NCBI RefSeq assembly: GCF_014201115.1
Contig: NZ_JACHDO010000001.1
Coordinates: 4,712,001-4,776,000, forward strand
Direction: 5' to 3'
DNA length: 64,000 nt
From: Nocardiopsis metallicus
GTDB taxonomy: Bacteria; Actinomycetota; Actinomycetes; Streptosporangiales; Streptosporangiaceae
This document shows positions 17,075-25,659 of this stretch, in pieces (position 1 is the first letter of the stretch; each line of letters opens with the position of its first letter). Under the pieces are notes generated by a model, which had not been told where the DNA came from, made no database searches, and saw only the letters and a list, made by a program, of their open reading frames with translations. The position numbers were made by a program, and so were the translations under genes.

Positions 17075-17977
17075 TCAGCGGAGTATGGCGACCGGGCCGC
17101 GGGCGCCGTGCAGGACCGAGTGGCTCACCGAGCCCAGCAGCAGGCCGCGGAAGCCGCCGCGGCCGCGTGAGCCCACCACGATCAGGTCGGCGGAGGTGGC
17201 CTCCTCCAGGAGCGCGACCACCGGGTGCGCGCGCACCACCCTCGTGTGCACGCGGACGTTGGGGCGGAGCAGGCGCAGGTCGGCGAGCTCCTCGTCCAGG
17301 GCGTGGCGGGCGGCCTCGGCGGCCGTGGCGTCGTCGAACAGCTCCGGCGGGATCGGGCCGGTGGCCGCCGCGAAGGCGACCAGGGGCTGCCAGGCGCTCA
17401 CCGCGACCAGGTCGGTGTCGGCGAACTCGGCCTGGGAGAAGGCGAACTCCAGGGCGCGGCGGCTGGGTTCGGAACCGTCCACCCCCACGATCACCCGGCT
17501 GCGGACCCCGTGCGCCGAGGCGTGGTCCCTGGGCAGCACGATCACCGGCACCGGGGCACGAGCGGCCAGTTCGATGCCGACCGACCCCACGAAGGCGGCG
17601 GCGATCCCGCTCAGTCCGCGCGAGCCCACCACCACGGCGACGGTGCCGGACGAGCCCGCCTCGGCGATGAGCGCCTCAGCCGGGCGGTCGAAGGACAGCC
17701 GGGTCTGGACGGCGAGCTCGGGGAACAGGCGGACCGTCCAGTCGAGGGCGTGGTCCAGGAGCCTCCGGGCCCCCGCCCCGGGGCTGTCGTCCGAGCGTTC
17801 CTCCACCCCGCCCCAGGCCCCGAAGCTCTCCGTGGCCAGCGGGCTGGCCGCGGCGACGATCCGCACCCCGAGGCCGCGCAGCGTGGCCTGGTGCGCGGAC
17901 CACTCCAGGGCGTGCCTGCTGGAGTCGGTGCCGTCCACCCCCACGACCACCCATCGTGTCGTGGCTGCGCCGTTCAT
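17075..17977 (-). CDS. Universal stress protein with two tandem Usp domains
   Basis: A 300-residue protein; the ATG is preceded by GGAAGGG 9 bases upstream. Two Usp domains are clear: residues about 8-145 and 155-300, starting VVVGVDGTDSSRHALEW and VIVGVDGSEPSRRALEF. Each ends with an ATP-binding loop: VVVGSRGLSGIAAAFVGSVG and IVVGSRGRGGFRGLLLGSVS. Paired-domain Usp proteins of this length are typical of actinomycetes and bind ATP; they are linked to hypoxia, redox or stationary-phase stress. It is monocistronic, divergent from the DUF998 gene. Confidence 0.93.
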   Translation of the reverse strand: MNGAATTRWVVVGVDGTDSSRHALEWSAHQATLRGLGVRIVAAASPLATESFGAWGGVEERSDDSPGAGARRLLDHALDWTVRLFPELAVQTRLSFDRPAEALIAEAGSSGTVAVVVGSRGLSGIAAAFVGSVGIELAARAPVPVIVLPRDHASAHGVRSRVIVGVDGSEPSRRALEFAFSQAEFADTDLVAVSAWQPLVAFAAATGPIPPELFDDATAAEAARHALDEELADLRLLRPNVRVHTRVVRAHPVVALLEEATSADLIVVGSRGRGGFRGLLLGSVSHSVLHGARGPVAILR

Positions 17978-18244
17978 CACGTGCGCCCTTCCGGTCGTCG
18001 ATTTCCGCGCGGTAGCCGGACCTGTAGGCCGGTCTCCCGTGGTGTTCCACGATGATGCCGCGCGAACACACAACCGTGGATAACAGTGCCGCCGCGAGTT
18101 GGCTGACGTAGGGTCCCAGAACGAGTGGTTTCCCGGAAACGACCAGTGCTCCGAACCTCCGGTGTTCCGGTGCGGACGGAACGTGCGGGCGCGTCGGTGC
18201 GTCCGAGAGACATAGCCGAGTCATCAGCGGAGACTGGGGGCGCG

Positions 18245-18973
18245 ATGCCTAACTCAAACACCGCGAAACCGCGCTGGGACTACCGGGACGGCCGGGTGGC
18301 CGCCGTTGCGGCCGCCCTCGTCTACAGCATGTGGGCCCTGGAGGTCATCCTGCCCGTGGGCCCCGGCGCGCCCACCGGAGCCCTCGCCGACGCCCAGTCC
18401 CCCTTCGGGCAGTTCCTGGAGAGCGCCCACCGGACCGCGGCGATCCTGGTGGTGCTGGCCGCCGGGCTGGGTCTGACCCTGGGCGCCAAGCGCCCCCGCC
18501 GCTGGCTGGCCTTCTCCTGGTGGTCCATGGCGGTGTTCGGTGCCGCCGCACTCACCGCCTCTCTACTGCCCGGCCGCTGCGTGGTCTCCACGGACGCCGC
18601 GTGCACGGTGGAGTCGCTGATGGAGGGGGTCCAGGGCGCTACGGTCGCGCAGCCGGTCCTCGCGGTGGTGGCCGCCCTGTCCGCGCTGCTGGCCTGCGCC
18701 GCGCTGACCTGGGACCGGTACGAGGCCGGGGAGCGTGCCTGGCCGGTACTGGCCCTGATCACCGCGGCCCAGGCGGTGGCCACGGTGATCGTCCTGGTGC
18801 TGGCCGGCATGGTGTACGCCGCCTCCGGTGACGGCTCGCCCGGGGTCGTGCTCGGTCTGGCCGAACGCTTCCACCTGGTCACCGTGGCGCTGTGGCTGCT
18901 GGCCGTGGGTCTGGTACCCGGCCAGTGGAAGCGCCGCCACCGGTCCCTCCACGCCCCGCACTCGGCCGACTGA
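18245..18973 (+). CDS. DUF998 family membrane protein
   Basis: A 242-residue protein with ATG start. Six or seven hydrophobic segments are spread across the length (near residues 18-37, 62-82, 92-110, 135-158, 165-190, 205-225), and the loop GRCVVSTDAACTVESL carries paired cysteines. Length, helix pattern and the position of that loop fit DUF998, a family of unknown function related in shape to small integral membrane enzymes. It is divergent from the universal stress gene, and its end faces a GC-rich repeat block. Confidence 0.7.
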   Translation: MPNSNTAKPRWDYRDGRVAAVAAALVYSMWALEVILPVGPGAPTGALADAQSPFGQFLESAHRTAAILVVLAAGLGLTLGAKRPRRWLAFSWWSMAVFGAAALTASLLPGRCVVSTDAACTVESLMEGVQGATVAQPVLAVVAALSALLACAALTWDRYEAGERAWPVLALITAAQAVATVIVLVLAGMVYAASGDGSPGVVLGLAERFHLVTVALWLLAVGLVPGQWKRRHRSLHAPHSAD

Positions 18974-19020
18974 GCCGCGTCCGCTGGGGCGGGGAAGCCG
19001 GGCACGACACTTGGGCCTCC

Positions 19021-19097
19021 GGGGTTCCGGAACCCGGGGGCCCGGCGTTCGGGGGCCCGGCGTTCTGGGGTTCGGGACCCGGGACCCCGGGGTTCGG
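19021..19097. repeat. GC-rich tandem/palindromic block between convergent genes
   Basis: The segment repeats GGGGGCCCGGCGTTC twice in a row and contains several self-complementary pieces such as GGTTCCGGAACC and GGACCCGGGACC. It lies between the DUF998 and TPR genes, which converge, and likely acts as a two-way terminator. The internal repeats also suggest slippage expansion. Confidence 0.55.
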
Positions 19098-19116
19098 AGG
19101 GCGGGTTCGTCGGCGC

Positions 19117-20709
19117 TCAAGCGGACCGGCGCTCCTCATCGCCCAGCACGAACCCGCGCCACTCGGTGTAGGCCTCCAAGGCGGCACGGGTGCCCAGGGC
19201 TTCGGTTCCCAGGGTCGACACGCACGTGCGGTACAGCTCGCCGAGTTCGGCCAGGGCGGTGGCCTCGTCCGAGCGCAGGGTGATGAGCAGGGCCCGGAAC
19301 ATGACGGTCAGCCCGTGGGTCGGCCCCAGCGCCCAGCGGAACTCCTCGAAGAGCTCCGCCAGGTGCCGCCGGCCCTCCTCCCCCTCGAGGTCGCCCTCGG
19401 TGGCCAGGCGCAGCCGCACCAGCAGCACGTTGGGGTGGGTGGGGCCGAGCACCCCGGTCCAGAGTTCGCACAGCCGCCGATAGAGCGCGATCGCTTCGCT
19501 GTCGCCCCGCGCCTCCAGGACGTGCGCGCGGGCGAACAGGGTCGTGTGGTGGTCGTCCCCGTGGCGGCGGCGCAGCTCGGGCAGCAGGTCCTCGGCCTCG
19601 GCGACCGCCCCGTCCAGGTCGCCGACGGTGACCCGGGTCGCGGCGATCAGGAAACGCGCGGCCACGGTGGTCTCGTGGTCGGCGCCCAGTACCCGCTCCA
19701 GGTCCTCGATCGCGCCTTCCGTCTCCACCCTGGCGGTGTCGGTCTCGCCCAGCAGGAACAGCAGGTGCGCGCGGCCGACCCGGGCCCGCAGGGTGAGGCG
19801 GTGGTCGGCGGACAGGTAGCGCTCCAGGTCGGGCAGGAGCGCCTCGTAGTCGCGTTCGGCGGCGAGCAGGTCCCCGGCCTCGGTCCGGTGGTGGGCGAGC
19901 AGGCGCCGGGTGTTGAGCACCTCGCGGTGGTGCGGGGGCTGGACCAGTTCCCGGGCCTCGAGCAGTTCGGCGCAGGCCCGAGCCGCCCCGGCCTCGTCCC
20001 CCGCCTCCGCCCGCCAGCGCACCAGCTGGACCCGGGCGGCCAGGGTGTCGGGGTGTTCGGGCCCGTGCACCCGGACCCGGGCGGCGACCTGGTCCGCGCA
20101 GGCCCGCGCCGCCCCGGTGACATCGCCCGCCTCGGCGTGCCAGCGGATCAGTTCGGTGCGGGTCTCCAGGACGTCCCCGTGGTTGGGGCCCAGCGCCCGG
20201 CGCTGCCGGGAGAGCAGTTCGGTGTAGGCCTGGACGGCCTGCGCGGTCCGACCGGTCTTGCCGGTCCACCAGGCGAACCGCTCGTAGGCGGCCAACGCCC
20301 CCGGATCGTCGGCGCCCCTGGCCTGCTCGACCATCTCCGCCAGCCGCCCGTAGCTGTCGGCGGCCAGGTCGGTGAGGTCGGACTCGCCCCACAGGCGCGC
20401 GATCTCGGCCTGCAGCGCCAGCATGTGCGGGTGCAGCGGGCCGACGCTGTCCGAGAGCTGCCCGGCGGTGCCGCTCAGAGCAATGGCGGCCCCGGCCGGG
20501 TCGTCCTGACTCTCCTGTTGCAGGGCCAGGTGAACCCGGATCATCAGAGCGTCGGGATGACCGGCCCCGAACCGCGCCACGGCCTCCTCGTGCAGGGCGC
20601 CCAGTTCCTCGGCCGCACCGCGTTCGAGGATCCCTCGCACCCGCTGATCGAACCCGGCGTCCCCGGTCCCCACCGGGCTCCTCAGTTCGTCGAGGACCAC
20701 TCCCCTCAT
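19117..20709 (-). CDS. Tetratricopeptide repeat protein
   Basis: A 530-residue, wholly helical protein; ATG start with GGAGGAAC immediately upstream. From about residue 70 onward it consists of degenerate TPR-10/NB-ARC-type repeats: LGPNHGDVLETRTELIRWHAEAGD, HGPEHPDTLAARVQLVRWRAEAGD, LGADHETTVAARFLIAATRVTVGD and similar, about 42-48 residues apart. No NTPase, DNA-binding or membrane domain is attached, unlike the larger SARP or NB-ARC proteins that share these repeats. It probably mediates protein contacts. It may be a broken-off or stand-alone relative of those regulators; the partner is unknown. Confidence 0.85.
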   Translation of the reverse strand: MRGVVLDELRSPVGTGDAGFDQRVRGILERGAAEELGALHEEAVARFGAGHPDALMIRVHLALQQESQDDPAGAAIALSGTAGQLSDSVGPLHPHMLALQAEIARLWGESDLTDLAADSYGRLAEMVEQARGADDPGALAAYERFAWWTGKTGRTAQAVQAYTELLSRQRRALGPNHGDVLETRTELIRWHAEAGDVTGAARACADQVAARVRVHGPEHPDTLAARVQLVRWRAEAGDEAGAARACAELLEARELVQPPHHREVLNTRRLLAHHRTEAGDLLAAERDYEALLPDLERYLSADHRLTLRARVGRAHLLFLLGETDTARVETEGAIEDLERVLGADHETTVAARFLIAATRVTVGDLDGAVAEAEDLLPELRRRHGDDHHTTLFARAHVLEARGDSEAIALYRRLCELWTGVLGPTHPNVLLVRLRLATEGDLEGEEGRRHLAELFEEFRWALGPTHGLTVMFRALLITLRSDEATALAELGELYRTCVSTLGTEALGTRAALEAYTEWRGFVLGDEERRSA

Positions 20710-20940
20710 ACTGTTCCTCCCCCTTCGCCTGTCCGTCCGCACCAAGTCCGACGTGGGAGGCCGCCCCGGGGTTTCACCAGTCCTGTCCGCAAACGGCCCG
20801 AACTCCCAAGACCGAGGAGGCATCGCCGCCACTCCTCATACGGAGACGTATGCCGGCGCCACCAGGTCCTCGGGCTCAGGATCGAGCGGCACGCTCACTG
20901 TGACCTGGCTGGTCGGCACGTAAAATCACCATCTGCGACG

Positions 20941-21168
20941 GCACGAGAACCCGCAGCCGGAGAAACCCACCACTACGAAGCCTGGTGTGAGCAGGACGGC
21001 CGCGCATGGTCCGTCGACGCACCCGAACTGCGCGTTCACACCTTCGGGCACACGCTGCATGAGGCCGAGGAGATGGCGCGGGACGCCGTCTCCGGGGTGC
21101 TCGGCGTGCCGGTCGGAAACGTCACCGTCTCGCTCCGTGTGCAGGATCCGGGATCCGGGTTCAGGTGA
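20941..21168 (+). pseudogene. HicB-like antitoxin domain without a canonical start
   Basis: The plus frame ends with a HicB-type domain: THHYEAWCEQDGRAWSVDAPELRVHT, GHTLHEAEEMARDAVSGVLG, then VTVSLRV. The family pattern (strand, W-x-V-x-x-P-E, and EAEEMARDAI) is clear. However, there is no ATG, GTG or TTG in frame between 20761 and the domain; a GGAG lies just before the ACC that would be the first codon (about 20965). The gene may use a rare start or have lost its start by mutation. It overlaps the HelR-like gene by 8 bases at its 3' end. No hicA is visible beside it. Confidence 0.5.
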
Positions 21169-23314
21169 GTTCTTGCGGCAGCGGGCGGGTGTGGACGACG
21201 TGCAGCGAACTCACCGCTCGGGTGAGGACCACGTAGAGGCGGTTGCTGCCGCGTTCCTCGGCCTCGACGATGGCGGCGGGTTCAGCGACCACCACGGCGT
21301 CGAACTCCAGGCCCTTGGCGAGGCTGGCCGGAACCGCCACCAGGCGAGCGCTGTCCATGCCGGTCTCACCGAGCAGCGGGGCGTCCACGCCCTCGGCGGC
21401 CAGGGCCGTGCGCAGGCCGGGCAGCTGGTGGTCGGCGGCGATCAGACCCACCGAGCCCTCGCCCTTGAGTGCGGCCCGGCAGGCCTCGGCCAGGGCCGGG
21501 GCTATTTCCTCGGCGGCCGAAACCAGCTGGAGCGCGCCCGGGGAGCGGCGGACCGCGACGGGGGCGCCCAGCCCCGGGGCGATGGTGGGCAGTAGGCGGG
21601 CGGCGAAGTCGATGATCTGCGCCGGGACCCGGTAGCCCCGGTCCAGGACGTGCAGGTGGCCGGTGGGCTTGCCCAGGTGTTCCAGCAGCGTCGACCAGTT
21701 GCGGGCCGCCGACGGGCTGGTGCCCTGGGCAATGTCGCCGAGCACGGTGAGCGAGCCCGATCCCGCGCGCCGCCCGACCGCCCGGCACTGCATCGGGCTC
21801 AGGTCCTGGGCCTCGTCCAGAACCACGTGGCCCAGCCCGGAGGGACGTTCGATCAGCGCCGCCGCCTCGTCCACCAGGGCCAGATCCTCCTCGGACCACT
21901 TCGCCGACTTGGGACCGCGCGGTCTGCCCGGCAGCAGCAGAGACGTCTGCTCCTCGGGGGTGAGCAGCCCCTCCGCGGCGCGGGCCAGGCGTTCGGGATC
22001 GGTGAGCAGCCCGAGCACCAGCTTGAGCGGTTCGACCTTGGGCCACAGGGCGGTGACCGCGGCGCGCACCGCCGGGTCCCGGCGGACCTGGGTGTGGGTA
22101 CGGTCGTCACAGACCTCGCCCTCGGCCTCCATCAGGCTGAGGATCGCGTGCGCCATCCGGTGCGAGAGCAGTTCCCGGCCGGCGCCGTAGGCGACACCGC
22201 GCTCGGCGAGCTCTTCCAGGAGGGGCCGCACGTCCTCCGGATACAGGCGCCAGCGGCGCGAACCGCGGCGGACCATCACGGTCTCCTCCGGGGTACGCAG
22301 GTGCGCCCACAGGTCACGGCGGAGCACCTCGGCCAATACCGCCGAACCCTTGGTCCGCGCGGCCTCGGGGCTCTCCACCCGCCGCACCCACCCCTGTGCC
22401 GGGCGCATGCGCTCGGGCAGGTCCCGGGTGAGGAGCTCGTGGACGGTGGTCTGGTGGACGTCGACCTCACCCAGCGCAGGCAGCACGTCCTGGATGTAGG
22501 AGAGGAAGGACCGGTTGGGTCCGACGATCGCCACACCCGAACGCGAGAGGCGTTCGCGTTCGCTGTAGAGCAGGAAGGCGATGCGGTGCAGGCCGACCGC
22601 GGTCTTTCCCGTCCCCGGAGCGCCCTGGACACACAGGGTGGTCTCCAACGGGGCTCGGACCAGGGCGTCCTGTTCGGGCTGGATGGTGGCGACGATGTCG
22701 CGCATGGGTCCCGTACGCGGGCGTTCGATCTCCGCGTTGAGGAGTTCGCTGCCCTGGGAGGCCTCCGGGGAGCCCTCGCCGATCATCAGGTCCTCGTCCT
22801 CGAACGCGGTGAGGACGGACTCGGGCTCCCCGTCGGGCCCGGCGACCGTCCCGAAGCCGTACCGGCGGCGGACCTGAACCTTCATCCGGTCACTCGGTGA
22901 GGCCTGGTAGTAGGCGACGCTGATCGGCGCGCGCCAGTCCAGGACCATGGGTTTTCCCCGGCCGTCGTGCACGTGGCGGCGGCCGATACTGACGCGGTCC
23001 GGCCCCTCGTCCGCCCGGCTGTGTTCCCCACCCCCCGCGTCGTCCTCCAGGAAGACGGTGCCGTTGTCGAAGTCCAGGCGCCCGAAGTACAGGGGCGCGC
23101 CGGGGATGTCGACCAGGGCGGCCAGGCGGCGTTCACGACCGCGGTGCAAAGCCGCGTTGCTGACCTTGTCCTGAGCGGCGTCACCGAAGAGCAGTTCGGT
23201 GGCTTCGACCTCTTCCCGCATACGGCGCAGTGCGGTTCGAGCCGCGCGCAGGGCTTCGCGTTCGGCGAGGAGTTCGGGGTCGGCGGGCGGGGTCGTGGGA
23301 TCGATCGTGGTCAT
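21161..23314 (-). CDS. helR: HelD/HelR-type RNA polymerase-recycling ATPase
   Basis: A 717-residue superfamily 1 helicase-like ATPase. The N-terminal 80 residues are a predicted antiparallel coiled coil (AEREALRAARTALRRMREEVEATE), as in HelD arms that enter the RNA polymerase channel. Walker A is CVQGAPGTGKTAVGLHR (about residue 210), Walker B is VVLDEAQDLSPMQ (about 500), and a UvrD-like motif near the end (LYVVLTRAVSSLHVV) completes the core. HelD-family proteins release stalled RNA polymerase; the HelR subgroup also displaces rifamycins in Streptomyces. Length and arm fit HelR, but rifamycin resistance is inference. ATG start has a GAGG-containing ribosome site. Confidence 0.85.
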   Translation of the reverse strand: MTTIDPTTPPADPELLAEREALRAARTALRRMREEVEATELLFGDAAQDKVSNAALHRGRERRLAALVDIPGAPLYFGRLDFDNGTVFLEDDAGGGEHSRADEGPDRVSIGRRHVHDGRGKPMVLDWRAPISVAYYQASPSDRMKVQVRRRYGFGTVAGPDGEPESVLTAFEDEDLMIGEGSPEASQGSELLNAEIERPRTGPMRDIVATIQPEQDALVRAPLETTLCVQGAPGTGKTAVGLHRIAFLLYSERERLSRSGVAIVGPNRSFLSYIQDVLPALGEVDVHQTTVHELLTRDLPERMRPAQGWVRRVESPEAARTKGSAVLAEVLRRDLWAHLRTPEETVMVRRGSRRWRLYPEDVRPLLEELAERGVAYGAGRELLSHRMAHAILSLMEAEGEVCDDRTHTQVRRDPAVRAAVTALWPKVEPLKLVLGLLTDPERLARAAEGLLTPEEQTSLLLPGRPRGPKSAKWSEEDLALVDEAAALIERPSGLGHVVLDEAQDLSPMQCRAVGRRAGSGSLTVLGDIAQGTSPSAARNWSTLLEHLGKPTGHLHVLDRGYRVPAQIIDFAARLLPTIAPGLGAPVAVRRSPGALQLVSAAEEIAPALAEACRAALKGEGSVGLIAADHQLPGLRTALAAEGVDAPLLGETGMDSARLVAVPASLAKGLEFDAVVVAEPAAIVEAEERGSNRLYVVLTRAVSSLHVVHTRPLPQELT

Positions 23315-23415
23315 GGGAGGACCTCGGGGTCGGCGGGACAGGAAGCGGCTCCACTCGTGCGCGCGGTCCCGCCCCGGTCGCCTGGAAGGCCCGGTTCGTT
23401 CCGATCCATGAGCGC

Positions 23416-23443
23416 GCACCACGCCCCCGGAGGGCGGTGGTGC
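23416..23443. promoter_or_regulatory. Inverted repeat upstream of helR
   Basis: GCACCACGCCC (23416-23426) pairs with GGGCGGTGGTGC (23432-23443), with one bulged base. It lies about 100 bases upstream of the helR start and so is in promoter position. It could be an operator or a leader hairpin. I could not confirm that it matches the rifamycin-associated element. Confidence 0.35.
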
Positions 23444-23475
23444 CGAATCTGCGAGCCTACCCGAAGGACGGTACG

Positions 23476-23507
23476 ACGCTGATCCACCGGGACCGGTGGA
23501 TCAGCGT
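23476..23507. terminator. 32-bp perfect palindrome
   Basis: ACGCTGATCCACCGG (23476-23490) and CCGGTGGATCAGCGT (23493-23507) are perfect 15-bp arms around a GA spacer. It lies just past the stop of the DUF418 gene (23527, leftward), so it is most likely its terminator, although the short spacer would also suit an operator for helR. Confidence 0.6.
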
Positions 23508-23526
23508 CGGCAAGCGTCCGGGAACG

Positions 23527-24819
23527 TCAGGTGGCACGCGGCGCCCGCGTACTGGTACCGCCCCTCCCGGAGACCGCGCGCAGCAGCGACTCGGCCGGGC
23601 CGGGTCTGCCCGAACGCTCGAGCAGGACCGCCAGGGCCAACGAGACCGCCCATACCGCCACGGCCAAGAGCGCGGCCTGCCACTGCGTGAGGACGCCGCC
23701 GAGGCCCAGCCCCCAGGCGCACAGGAGCGGCGCGAAGACCGCCGACTGGAAGAGGTAGCACGACAGGGACCGGCGACCCATCGCGCTGAGCCCCGCCAGC
23801 ATGCGTCCGACTGGTTCGGCGGTCTTCCTCCGGCTCACGAGGAGGGCGATCAGGGACACGTACCCGAACCCGGCGAAAAGGCCAGTGAACCCGTTGAAGG
23901 CGGCCGTCGACCACTCGGGGGCGTCCCACACCCCGTGATGGACGAGCACGGAGGGGAGGGCACCCAGCCACCCCGCACCGATACCGCCGACCGCGACCGC
24001 CCTCAGCAGCGGGCGGTGCCGCTCCGGCACCTCCAGGACCCGGTGCCGCGCGCACAGGACCGCCGCGAGGACGGCGACGGGGACCACGAGCCCGAGGACC
24101 CCCTGTCCGACGGTGAGCAGCAGCCAGGTCTGCAGCCGCGGCAGGATCGACTCGGCGTAGGGAGTGATCGCGGCGAACTCCGGCACCAGCGCCTCGCCGG
24201 CATCGCCCGATCGCTCCGCGGACACGGCCCCCCACAGCAGGGACGTCACGGCCAGCACTCCGAGAAGGGCACCCAGTACGGCGGCCCAGACCGCCAGGGT
24301 CCGGTCCGACCGTTCGACGAACAGCCACACCGTGAGCAGACCGATGAGCCCGTAGGCGCCCAGGACGTCCCCGTGCCACAGGAGCGCCGCGTGGACGCCC
24401 CCGAAGAGGATCATCCACAGATGCCTCGTCTGGAGGGTCCTTCGCACGGCGCCGGCCTCGTGGCCGAGTGCGCAGCGCCTCGAGTACGCCTGCCAGATGC
24501 CGTAGCCGAAGAGGAAGGCGAACAGCGGATAGCTGCGTCCGTCCACGGCGACCATCGCGGCGGTCTGCCACAGGGCGTCGAGCCCCTCCGCGTCGGTGCG
24601 GTGTGCGGTGACCGAGGCCGTGGGCGCTCCGTAGAGGTACCAGGTCACGTTCGCCAGGGCGATGGACAGGAGCATGAACCCGCGGGCGAGGTCGGGCACG
24701 AGGGCGCGCCGGACCTGCTGAGGGGGCCGCTCCGGGGCGGCAGCGGTGCGTTCCGTGCTCGTTGTGAGGGACGGAACCGGTTCGCTGGCGGGTCCCGTGT
24801 ACCCCCGGTGCCCGGTCAT
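23527..24819 (-). CDS. DUF418 family membrane protein
   Basis: A 430-residue protein whose ATG overlaps the stop of the upstream NAD(P)-binding gene (ATGA), so the two are translationally coupled. About ten hydrophobic helices follow a Pro/Ser-rich N-terminus. The N-terminal helix motif RALVPDLARGFMLLSIALAN and the C-terminal segment GRRSLSCYLFQSAVFAPLL are characteristic of DUF418/acyltransferase-3-like proteins. The family includes presumed membrane transferases; the substrate is unknown. Control by the divergent TetR regulator is likely. Confidence 0.8.
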   Translation of the reverse strand: MTGHRGYTGPASEPVPSLTTSTERTAAAPERPPQQVRRALVPDLARGFMLLSIALANVTWYLYGAPTASVTAHRTDAEGLDALWQTAAMVAVDGRSYPLFAFLFGYGIWQAYSRRCALGHEAGAVRRTLQTRHLWMILFGGVHAALLWHGDVLGAYGLIGLLTVWLFVERSDRTLAVWAAVLGALLGVLAVTSLLWGAVSAERSGDAGEALVPEFAAITPYAESILPRLQTWLLLTVGQGVLGLVVPVAVLAAVLCARHRVLEVPERHRPLLRAVAVGGIGAGWLGALPSVLVHHGVWDAPEWSTAAFNGFTGLFAGFGYVSLIALLVSRRKTAEPVGRMLAGLSAMGRRSLSCYLFQSAVFAPLLCAWGLGLGGVLTQWQAALLAVAVWAVSLALAVLLERSGRPGPAESLLRAVSGRGGTSTRAPRAT

Positions 24820-25571
24820 GACGCTTCGCCGGGCTGTTCGGTCTCGTGAGCGGAGACCTCTGTGCCCGTTCCGGCCGCGGAGTGCGACAGCGCGCTGGGC
24901 GTGAGACGACCGACGATCGCGGGCGCCTCTCGGACCAGTGACTCGTCGTCGAGGGCTTCGACCATGAACAGCGCGAAGTCCACGCGGCGCGTGAGATTGC
25001 TCGCCAGGACCGGGTCCCCCACGTGGCGGCTCCACACCGGCAGCCCCTGGCTGTCGCCCTCTTCGAGGTCGCTCCCCCGTACGACGGTCCACCGTCGGTC
25101 ACTGGCGAAGACGCGCCTGCACGCCTCCACCTGATCGTTGACGTCGACCACGCGCGCGAGCCGGGCCAGGGGCGTGATGACGCGGACCATCATCCTGAAC
25201 TTCCAGGGGTACCGGTCCCCGCCGTCCCGGGAGATGTGCCAGCCGCAGGAGAAGACCAGGCGGGCACCGGGCTCGGCGTGGTCGAGTACCGCCTGGGCCG
25301 TCCCGGAGGAGTACCGCTGGACTCCCCACGGCACCAGCACCGTCAGTACGGCGTCGCAACCCGCGGCCGCTTTCCGGATGACCTCTGGGTCGTTGGTGGG
25401 TCCGGGAACGATCGTCATCCGGTCGGCGAGATCGGCGAGTTTGGGCACACTGCGCTCCCGGCAGACCCCCACGACCTCCCACCCCCTGTCGAGCGCGTGC
25501 CGCACCATGTACCGGCCGAGCTTGCCCGAGGCTCCGATGACACAGACCCTGCGTGTCGCCGATGTACTCAT
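24816..25571 (-). CDS. NAD(P)H-binding (NmrA/SDR-like) protein
   Basis: A 251-residue protein with ATG start and an excellent GGGAGG ribosome site. The Rossmann motif near the N-terminus (VCVIGASGKLGRYMVRHAL) binds NAD(P); the body resembles atypical short-chain dehydrogenases of the NmrA type. The usual catalytic Tyr-x3-Lys of SDR enzymes is not evident, so it may act as a redox sensor or as a sugar-like epimerase relative. It is divergent from a TetR regulator, which probably controls it through two palindromes in between, and is coupled to the DUF418 gene downstream. Confidence 0.82.
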   Translation of the reverse strand: MSTSATRRVCVIGASGKLGRYMVRHALDRGWEVVGVCRERSVPKLADLADRMTIVPGPTNDPEVIRKAAAGCDAVLTVLVPWGVQRYSSGTAQAVLDHAEPGARLVFSCGWHISRDGGDRYPWKFRMMVRVITPLARLARVVDVNDQVEACRRVFASDRRWTVVRGSDLEEGDSQGLPVWSRHVGDPVLASNLTRRVDFALFMVEALDDESLVREAPAIVGRLTPSALSHSAAGTGTEVSAHETEQPGEAS

Positions 25572-25590
25572 GGCCTTGCCTCCCGTCTGG

Positions 25591-25626
25591 CTTACATTGT
25601 AAGTAACCATAGACTTACTGCGTAAG
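25591..25626. promoter_or_regulatory. Two CTTAC-N3-GTAAG operators for the TetR regulator
   Basis: CTTACATTGTAAG (25591-25603) and CTTACTGCGTAAG (25614-25626) are identical half-site palindromes whose centres are 23 bases apart, about two helical turns. They lie in the 88-base gap between the NAD(P)-binding gene and the TetR gene and overlap both promoters. This is the classic arrangement for autoregulation by a TetR protein. Confidence 0.75.
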
Positions 25627-25659
25627 CAATCGCAAGGGCGACTTTTTCGAGGGGACGCG

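Noticed and set aside
19117..20709. TPR gene as part of a SARP-type regulator
   Set aside because: No DNA-binding or NTPase domain is seen before the repeats and the start has its own ribosome site.
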